Shown piece by piece: positions 51,201 to 60,000 of a stretch of 60,000 nt of DNA. The position numbers were made by a program, and so were the translations under genes. The stretch's first letter is position 1. The number at the start of each line of letters is the position of its first letter. Source of the stretch: Acanthaster planci (Eukaryota; Echinodermata; Asteroidea; Valvatida; Acanthasteridae); NCBI RefSeq assembly GCF_001949145.1, contig NW_019091418.1, forward strand, positions 2,435,061-2,495,060, written 5' to 3'. Below the pieces are notes generated by a model, which was given only the letters and a program-made list of their open reading frames with translations, was not told the origin of the DNA and ran no database searches.

Positions 51201-54200
51201 ACAGGCCCCATCAAACCAATATTTATTTTCATTTTCTCGAGACAAACGAAACAGTTTCTGACACATTGTCAAATCTTGTTTTTTTTTCTCCTTCAGACAT
51301 TCTGTCCAACTGACGACCATGCTAAAAACCGTGCATTCCGCGGGAGTTAGTCACGAAGCACGAAGGACTTCTTTCCTTTTATTTTTCAATTTCTAGAGTG
51401 GTGGATGCTTGAGATGAGTACAGCAGGGTAATGAAAATTGAAGAGCCGGAGATCTAAATGGTAACCTAATACATGCTCAGGTAGTGCAGGATAAATGGTG
51501 AGATGCAGACAACGTCAAAGGCCTCTGCCCGCTCTGGATTTTGACCCATAAACGAGGGGAAAATTCCAAGCAGCTGAGACTTTTAACATTTAAGGCTCCT
51601 GAAATTTGTCTCAATTACCACAGACAGGCGTATATATGGTACTTTTAGCAAACATTCATGCATCAAAAACATGTCTCCACCGAAAAACTACTTTCATCAC
51701 TACAATATAGTTTTCTCCATGTGATTTCATACCACACCAAGTTTTCCATCAGTGCTTTTTCAATACAATAAGAATGATCAAAAAGGAAGAACTTTGGCAG
51801 AGGTGTCAACCAAATCCCTTTCTTAGTTCCATATTTTGAAAAAAGGAGCAATGTTTTACAATGTAGGCCTACATGCAACAGTTCCTAGAATTTGATAGAT
51901 GAATCAAGATCTTACATAATTACTTGAAATATTGGTAAGGAAAGATAATTTTATTGACACCATTGTAGAAATTTAAAAGAATAATGTCCCCTCTATGCCC
52001 TCATATTAAATAATATCAATATATAACATACAAAATACATGTACTTCAAATCTGTTGTGGACAGTACAAATACTTCCTTCTTAAAAAGGCAAACCATTCA
52101 TTCAGGATAAACATTGATTTTAGTTAAATGGCATTCAACACTCTCTCTAAAAACACCTGCAAATCACAGGCCAGCCAGTCCAGCACCCATGTCAACTGAC
52201 AAGAAGCTGAGGGCCCCAGTCTGAAGACTGATTGATTGGTACTCAGTAACAATGCCTGCTGCCTACTGGTCAGTTTGTAGAAGCCTAATATACAGGGCAG
52301 AGTGTAACAAGTTGTTCGGACATCATGGTGGAGGGGGAGGGGCTACAAGAGGTTAGAGCACCAGGGAAAGATCACATGTATTGAGAGGGAACATGTGGCA
52401 AAAAGGAGGGTATGGCATAAGGGAGGGGGGGGAAACAATTTACTTGGTATAATCCTTTATATATAATGCCAAGGAAATGGAGGTTAGACAAGTGAAACTA
52501 ATTACAGTACGAGCAGTCTTCTGAATATCAAGAGGACTGCTCAATGCAATGCAAGCAAAATTTCTGGAGGATGGATTGAGCTGTACCAAAAAATACTGGA
52601 ATGCTTAATTTGTGGCCTGAGTTGTCTCGTTGCTTGAATTCTGCTGCAGATAAATGAATGTTGGGTGATTTTTGTGCCGGGCAGTGGCAACCCGTAGTAG
52701 AATACTTTCTGCGGGGTCACAACGTTTTCGTGAATTTGCCAACAGCGCTACAGGAAATCTGTTATTTTGCAGGCTGCACCTTTCAGAGCTCCTCAGACCT
52801 AAGTCATTTGAAAAAAATCAATCACAATCAGCAAAGCAAAGGCGAACTCAATCTCCGATTACTCTGATCAGCTGGCAAAATAAATATTGTTGACTTGTCA
52901 CGTACATGTATATAGCCACATCTGCATTAACCTTTCATCTTACGACCAACTTGAATTATGTAGTTACTATGTAGCAATGAATCAATCCAAAAGCGTATTT
53001 AAATCATCGGCTCGTATCATTAACATAATGAGCACCACCCAATACAGCTTCCGCGGACGGTTGCACCAAGGCATTCAGGATCGTCATGGTTCAGCTGATT
53101 CGCATATTTCTAAGGCTGTGTGAGGTCGCTCTTCGCCTTGATTTAGCAATGCATATGCAGGAACGTACGCATGCACGTACGTACTAGGTTAGCGAGCGGC
53201 TGGTGTGCACTGCACTGCAACGAATGACGAATGCCTTGATCAAGGCTAGGTGGAGATGGGATCAGGTCTCAAGGAAGGTAGTGACCACACAAGAAAATCT
53301 CAGACTTTGTCAATTTCAAATAAGACTGGCTGGTATGCGTTTATTGCCGAGTCATAAAACAAGCCATTTTCTATCCAAATGATAGTTTTTCCTGTAATGA
53401 ATAACTGTAGCTGCCATGCTACTGCCAAGCTTCATTTAAGTACCATCCACATCACCAAGGCACTATAAAAGGACGTAATGGCACCAAAGGTGCCTGCAAT
53501 CTGGAGACCGCAGCCAAATCATCCGTAAAAACCCACAGCGTCTTTGTTCTTAATCCCAATTTATTGGTCGGGTTACCGGGCAACGACAGGTCAAAAAGAC
53601 AATGAAAATCACTCTTAGAAAGCCCCAACCATAATATGAGTCATATAAATTGCAATGAGACTGGTGGTGTCACATTTCAACAGCTCCTTATTTCAGGGTA
53701 ACCCTAGCCTGAATTAATTGGAATGCACCCGAATAAAAAGGAGAGAGATGATTTGGTAAATAACAGATGACAATCTATACCCTTTTGTTTCTCCATTTCT
53801 TTTGTAAAAGTCCCAAATTTCCGGTGAAGCCACTTTAACCAAATGGAAATCTCTCAAATTTCAGAGGAACTGTGACAATCCCAAATGACCCGTCACGAAA
53901 GCAGTTGGCGTAATCTGTATACCTTTTCACATGTTCCTAATCTTTCCCACCGTGACACGTTTTGCTAAAAACTCTTGGCAGATCATTTTTGGGTGTGGAA
54001 TTTCTTGCCAATTTGCTTGCTATTCCCATTGAGAAATGCTACATCAGTCATAAAAGTAAGTAGCTTCCACAAAATAATGCAAACCTCATTACAAGATGGA
54101 GAGTAACAGGAACTTAAAACAAACCCAAGGTCTCAGCAAGCCAAGACTGGGTAGCAGCCTACTTTGGCAAGGACAAGAAGTGGTATTTCTACATGTAGGA

Positions 54201-54713
54201 TTTTGAGGTCATGGGTGTCAAGTCACAACTGAGAATTGGATGGGGTTTTGGCACTCTTATAGCCTTTTTACATGTGTGTATAAAATTAGACCCAATGTGC
54301 ATTAGCACATCTCACAATATTTACGTTGGTACTGCTGATCCAAAGTTGTGAACACTGCGAACAGTTCCCACTTAACACACTGCGGATGGCGAGAAGCACG
54401 TTTTTACTCATTGTCTTCCACAATGTATGCTTCACTTTTTCTTAAATTCAATTTAATCACAAAATCATTTATTCAAGCCTCCTCAGCAACATCACAAAGA
54501 CCACCTGTCATCTAAATCAGAGTTGAAGCCTCTTTTTGTTTGAATATACTGTACCCCTGTCCTTCCCTTATTGGCCTGCCTACAGCTTCCACTTATGTGA
54601 AACTTCGACACTAGAGTAAAATCACATTCAAAGAACTGGTTGACTGTCTGTAACACATCTGATGTTGACCTTCAATTGTTTCCCCTACCCTGAGTACATT
54701 CACGGAGACTCAC
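45288..54713 (-). other. Intron or intergenic stretch with at least one exon probably missed
   Basis: If the flanking exons belong to one gene, the phase mismatch requires at least one exon here. Weak minus-strand candidates are 49737-49695 (acceptor TTGTCTGCTTGCTGCAG, donor GTCAG|GTATTA) and 46187-46149 (donor GGGCA|GTAAGC). Both are too short to call. A cluster of CpG-containing sequence lies near 53050-53220. Confidence 0.3.
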
Positions 54714-54826
54714 TTCCATTTGCCATCAGGCAGCTGGCCATAGCAACAGATGATCTCATGGTTGGCTGCCCTCATTGTTTCTGCAAGGTCACCATCTCCT
54801 TCCTCCTTATTGCTTGGCAGTGTTAG
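54714..54826 (-). CDS. Well-supported 113 bp exon, unidentified protein
   Basis: Acceptor CATGCTGCCTTCCTCCCAAG|CTA and donor AATGGAA|GTGAGT enclose a frame starting in phase 0 and leaving two bases. It encodes 37 residues: an acidic start (LTLPSNKEEGDGDLAETMRA) and a compact end (ANHEIICCYGQLPDGKW). The residue mix and the splice signals both look genuine. It may be an upstream exon of the same gene as 45287-45228. The intervening 9.4 kb must then contain at least one exon, because the phases (two bases left, then phase 0) do not match. It could equally belong to a separate gene. Family not recognised. Confidence 0.6.
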
Positions 54827-56062
54827 CTTGGGAGGAAGGCAGCATGTGCATGATGTAATGATGCCTCAGTGTTTGATGCTACTCATTCGTTAAGCAAAAT
54901 CTTTGCATAATGAATTTTGACATGTTCCCATGTGCCTTCCACAACCATTGTAATAATGGAGTAGAAATGTTAGCATTTTGCAAACTATGAGATCACGTTG
55001 CATAACATGGCTCCCAATACAAAGATGTGAAAATCATGTATTATGTACTCTAACAAGTAACAATGGAAAAATTCAGTTAGACTGGTTCTTACATATCTGA
55101 GTTTAGAAATGTCTGAAATGTTCCATGCACATGTGTTCTAATGCATGTAAGAAGAGCCAGGCAATTTTTGTTTGACACCAAAAAGTGGGCCCTGTGAAAC
55201 TTAAAAATAACTAAATCAATTAACTGAATTTTTTAAAAATTCACAGAAAGGAATAAAGGTCATCAATATTAACAAAGCACAGCAAAAGAAAATTTCTAAT
55301 CCAAAACAAAACAGAATTTTAAAATGTGTTTTATTGTTACCCTGTCAGTGATCATTATTAAACATAAAAACTGTTAAATTCTAAAAAATTATCAGCTCTT
55401 TCATGAATTAAACAAACCCAGGTCTACAAATGGTTAACAGCAAATATACACATGAAAATTAGTCGGAATAAAAAACCCTCAGCAAAATGTTCGCCACCTA
55501 ATAAAAATTGTTTGAAATCACTTTTTTAGGCAACACTGGTGTACTAGCCTTCAACATCTCGCATCCAACGCAGCTGATGACAATAGCATGTACATCCAAC
55601 TGCTTGATTTTGCAATATTTACCAAGCGTTATCAATAGACATGACCATTGGGGGTGTTCACTCTACAATCACACTCAGCCTTAATGCACATGACACACAG
55701 GTAGCCGGTGATGCTCAACGGACCGTAAATGGAGATCATGGCTGGTTGGTCATTGCCCTCATGTCAGCCAAGGCCTTATGAAGTTTGACACATCTCTTGT
55801 TCCTTCAGGGTTTTCTCCACATTGTTTTTTTTTAGTTCAAGTAGTTTGGACCATGGTCAAGTGTAGTTGTATCTTGGCCTTCTGTAAATAAACTTGGGGC
55901 AACTGATTTTAAGGGGAAATCATTTTAGGTGGCCTACTTGAAAGAGCAACGGTGAAAACACATCTAAATCTTGAAAACAGTTTACTACAATTCAAACTTT
56001 GTAACATTTAACCTGGAATGCTCACTTGGATTACTTTCAAAAACTTTTAACACTATGCCATC

Positions 56063-56308
56063 CGGGTCAGCTCGTAAGTCTGATGCCTCATAATTCTGAC
56101 GCCTCATAAGTCCAACGCCTCATAGGTCCGACAAATGCGTTTAAAAGTTCTAACAGTTTTTTCAGCCCATGGAATAGATCCAACTCGGGTCAGCTCGCAA
56201 GTCTGATGCCTCATAATTCTGACGCCTCATAAGTCCAACGCCTCATAGGTCCGACAAATGCGCTTAAAAGTTCTAACAGTTTTTTCGGCCCATGGAATAG
56301 ATCCAACT
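56063..56308. repeat. Two-copy 123 bp tandem repeat with nested short units
   Basis: Copy 1 (56063-56185) and copy 2 (56186-56308) differ at only about three positions. Each copy contains three related units around a GCCTCATA core (TCTGATGCCTCATAAT, TCTGACGCCTCATAAG, TCCAACGCCTCATAGG). A further isolated unit (TCTGATGCCTCGAATG) follows at about 56320. The near identity indicates a recent duplication. Confidence 0.9.
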
Positions 56309-57967
56309 CCTAAAAAAAATCTGATGCCTCGAATGTCTGACATTTTATTTGATGCTTGTTACGGGCGTATAAAGATGGCACTAGGAACAAAACTTATTCC
56401 CAGTGTCAAGTATGGTGTACCCTTGATCTAGTTATATGTACAGCTTTACTGGTTGACTATTCAAGAAAATCACTTAATCCTCCAAATCATTAGTGTGCTT
56501 TAGACAAATTTGTAAAAAAAAATGCTATCCCAGGTTTTCCAGCATATGCACCCTACCTGGTATTAATCTCTACGTACAAGTATCTACACGGGCTTTCTCT
56601 ATCGCTGCTGATTCGCCTATTTCTAGGTCACTGAGTAAAAGAGATTTTGTGTGCTTTCATCACTTAATGTATACGTTCATGGGCAAGTTCCATGAATCAT
56701 GCGACCAGCTCTTAAAAAAGTGTCTGAATGTTTGCTGACAGAGCGTAGCCTCGTCTGCACACAAGTCAACTTTGTAACAGAACCCCAATGTTACCAGCAA
56801 GGCTGACCCTCTTAACGGGGGAAATTATACATGTCTGGGCATGACTCTGCATGTTGAGTGCATCTCGGTAAATACTTGAAGATGGGTGCTCCAGGAAGGA
56901 GATGGAATAAGGTATAGTTGGGCCGAGGATGTGGTTCTGAATCCAGTAAGCCTGATTAGAGTAGGCTCTTGACACTGGGTAGGCTTGATTAAATGCAAGC
57001 AGGAGGAGATCATGCAATATCTTGCCTTGTCTTTTGCATGTAATTTTTTTTGGGGGGGTGGTCGTGGCTTGATAATGGAATCATTTCTATTTGCTATGTT
57101 TTCAGTTTTAGTGATGGAAGATATTTTGAATTTGGAAACTCATCTTCACTTGTGCTGTTACATTGCTCTTCAAATGGAATTTCCAATCCTTGTTTGAAAT
57201 ACAATTATTTCATCAGATGATGCTTGAAGTAAGGTAATGGCTGCTATAAAATTCCAGCAAAAATGCGATTTTGTACCCATCAATTTGGGCGGGAGACACC
57301 AGTCCATGGGCAGAACAACACATGGAGTTGTGATTTTAATGCTGTTAACACCTCCTGCCCAACTACAATGGCCTGCGGCAATCAAACCATGCAAATGCAT
57401 GGAACCAGTGTCCAGAGGTGCAGGGTACCGATCCACCAGGGTAGAAGAATTGAATTTAATCAAGGCAGACCTTGGTGTCAAGTGGGGTGTGATGACAATG
57501 ACAGGATGGCTGGTCTTGACTCATTCAATCTTCATTAGCAATTCCAGGTCTTTGACAAATCATGAATATTCATGCATTTGCATCCGCTCATCTGATCTTA
57601 TTTTGCATATGGTTTTGCCAAATGATTGCAACCTCGTCTAATGTGCTTCAAAGAATGGCTATGAAATCATTTTGAAGTAATACTTAAAAGCAAATTTCAA
57701 ATTAAAGCTACTGTGTTGAAATGAAAGCAATCAAATGGCATGAAAGCAATACAACCAATAACACTTTTTCAGTCCATTGAGCAATGGCATCTTGAAAGAA
57801 AACAGCCTTGTCTTGATATTCCTTTGACATTTCTTGTGATCCTCTTTACAACACAGAGGGATGTTTATGGAAACCATTTCTAACTGTTATAGCAGAAATT
57901 GTTAATGAGACTTGTAATTTTCTTTTATCTTAGAGTCATACAGTACGGTAAGTGACAGCAAGTGTAC

Positions 57968-58023
57968 AGAGTACAACTTGGCAAGTCTAGCCTAAAGAGT
58001 ACAACTTGGCAAGTCTAACCTAC
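57968..58023. repeat. 28 bp tandem duplication
   Basis: Two adjacent copies beginning AGAGTACAACTTGGCAAGTC differ at two positions near their ends. Confidence 0.9.
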
Positions 58024-58660
58024 AACTTCTGCATACTCATCTCCTTAACTTGTCATACCAGAAATCAATCTCATTAAAAGAGCAAATTTTGAACTACAAT
58101 GTGAAGAAAGAAAACGGGATATCATTAAGACCCAGCACTGTTCAATTTTAGTTTCTAAAGGCAAGGAAATAAGTACTTCGTATTACCATTTCAATGGGCA
58201 TCCGTATCACTACATTACGAGTCTACTTCTGAGAAAAACTTTGATAAGGATTTTCAGCATTTCTTCCGAAACAATTTTCCTACACACTTAACTGGCCGGT
58301 CACACTCATCATTTTGGTCACAGTTTTGTTTGGACAGTGACAAATTTACATGTATGTGTAAATATTGCTCCAAAGCATTTTGTGTCCTGCAAATATTGGT
58401 ATGTGTGAATGATATTGGAACAGAGAAACACATTCAGGTGTCAGGTGTGTATATCTAGTTGGTTAACACAGCCCACTACCAACTGCCCCAATTCACATTC
58501 ACATGATCAAGATAGAAGCAAAATATGCACAAATGTCACTTTAAAATGTACATATGTACTGCTGGTGTTGGAATAATTAAAAAAAGATACAACCTTTACT
58601 CCATACACCACCAGTTGAGTGATCATCTATGCCCAAAGTAACACTTGACAGATGCTTCAC

Positions 58661-58842
58661 CTTGCACTCTATTGTCTGTAGCTACAGGGGTTGGGTCATC
58701 GGGGATGCAGGCTACCAGGACAACCCTCCAGCCCATTGGAGCCCAAGGATGATTCACTACCACAGTTTTGTAGAGCCCCCCCTCCTGTTCCTCTGTCTCT
58801 CTCCCCTCCAAATAATTGGTTCTAATCTGGAGATTGGCAGAG
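58661..58842 (-). CDS. Exon-like open frame, unplaced
   Basis: A 182 bp frame between acceptor CATCAACCGTCGACAATCTCAG and donor GTGCAAG|GTGAAG. It takes one base and leaves one, encoding about 60 residues: charged at first (NYLEGRETEEQEGG) and then hydrophobic and Pro/Trp-rich (VVVNHPWAPMGWRVVLVACI). The enclosing minus-strand open frame is 109 codons. The pyrimidine tract is interrupted and no neighbouring exon could be linked, so this may be a chance frame or an upstream exon of the long gene. Confidence 0.25.
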
Positions 58843-60000
58843 CTGAGATTGTCGACGGTTGATGGATGGAAGATTATTAACTTGGAAGAGGCAGCACTTG
58901 TTCCTACTTCCTCATGTTGAATCAAGAGCAAGGAGTATATAGTGGTGGTCAATTTTTTTTTTCTTTTTTAACCCGCTGGTGTAAATAAACACATGTGGAC
59001 TTTGAGCGAATGAACTCCATGATTGGAGACTCTCGGTTGCTATAGGAGGCAGATTTGATGGCAGTGTCATCTTGGTTTCTCTTTCATCTGCTGGTGTTGT
59101 GATTTACTATCCTCATTGATTAAACTTGCAAATCTTTTTGGTCATGGTAAATAAAACGTGTGTAATGACCAAGTGGACAGACCGACTCCATGCAGTTCAT
59201 TGCAATTTTCCACCATACAATTAATGAATGCAGCCATCAGTTAAACCTTTGTAGGAGTCTTATCAATGTGCACCAATGAAGTATCCATATGCCGGTATGC
59301 ATGTAACATTCGGTGTTATTACTGTAATTTTTTACCACATTGACATTTTTGCTGATTACCAGTGAGACTGATGCCTTACTTTATGCATTGATGTTGAATT
59401 AAAGGTAGTGTACATCATTGGTAAAATCCAGCAAATTATAATCCTGAAGTATCTCATTTGAAAGAAAGTACATAGCAGCCTCATTCAGCCTGTCAAAAAT
59501 GCTGTAGTTTTCGAGAAAACAGAAGATTTTGTTCTCTTTTTTTTTACATGGTTGGCCAACTATCACATAGAGAGTTCATTCCACTTCGCACAGGACATTC
59601 TCTAACTCTAACAGGTGCCAATTTTCTTGTGTGTAGTGTTATTTAGTAGATGTTGTGGGATGCTCCATTAATAAATGGGTAAACCTACAAGCAGCTAGAA
59701 ACATGCCGAAAAAAATTCACCAAAAGCACTGTAAACTGAAATGATAGAAACCTGAGTGTAAGGTGTAAAGTAGACAATAAATTGGATCAGTGTTAAATTT
59801 GATTCAGGAAAGGATTTTCTTCACGCGAAAACTTTGTGAATTCAAAATCACCCCTACAGCATAATGGTATGATCCAAATATGGTGGCTGTTTCCGAGCAG
59901 AATGGTAAAAGGGATTGTTGTCAATAAAATGTATGATTTCCACACGTTAAACCTCCCGTGTTCAAGACATAGTTTCTTCTTTGCTTATAATTGTTACTAG
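58843..60000. other. No supported gene
   Basis: A/T-rich sequence with a long T run near 58950. No exon-like frame was found on either strand. Confidence 0.4.

Larger units (their letters stand above)
54827..58660. other. No supported gene
   Basis: Contains the 123 bp and 28 bp tandem repeats. The overlapping frames of 134 and 103 codons on opposite strands near 57170-57641 have no splice support and look like chance. Confidence 0.4.

Noticed and set aside
57170-57641. Overlapping frames of 134 and 103 codons on opposite strands
   Set aside because: Mutual shadows with no splice support.

Overview
This 60 kb window looks like non-coding-rich nuclear DNA from an animal, most likely a marine invertebrate. 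The signs are many short open frames with no compact gene order, short exon-sized frames flanked by GT...AG splice signals, short foldback elements, a tRNA-derived SINE, and dispersed copies of the self-complementary motif ACATGTACATGT. No bacterial operon, rRNA, CRISPR array or phage structure was seen. The species cannot be named from this sequence. No protein family was recognised with certainty, so all gene calls are exon predictions read by eye.

The best-supported content is a set of minus-strand exons that could belong to one long gene (or two) reading from about 54.8 kb down to 1.4 kb. Candidate exons in transcription order are 54826-54714, 45287-45228, 44547-44478, 43703-43590, 43224-43099, 40614-40582, 39653-39561, 37093-36857, 26426-26378, 25821-25700, 21298-20943 and 1533-1420. 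From 43224 down to 1420 every junction is phase-compatible without adjustment. So are the two junctions between 45287 and 43703. The join from 43590 to 43224 does not fit in phase, so either an exon is missing, one call is wrong, or there are two transcription units. The upstream part reads as helical, folded protein. The downstream part reads as low-complexity, disordered protein with a conspicuous glutamine-rich exon (21298-20943), as often seen in transcriptional co-regulators. That function is an inference only.

The rest is intron or intergenic DNA. It holds three terminal-inverted-repeat elements (9225-9322, 23049-23753, 25271-25430), a tRNA-headed SINE with a second partial copy (29015-29265, 39326-39510), a two-copy 123 bp tandem repeat with nested short units (56063-56308), two small tandem duplications (35857-35906, 57968-58023), a G/T-rich block with TTGGG runs (5521-5653), a degenerate CCAG repeat (319-440) and several other exon-like frames that could not be placed in the main chain.
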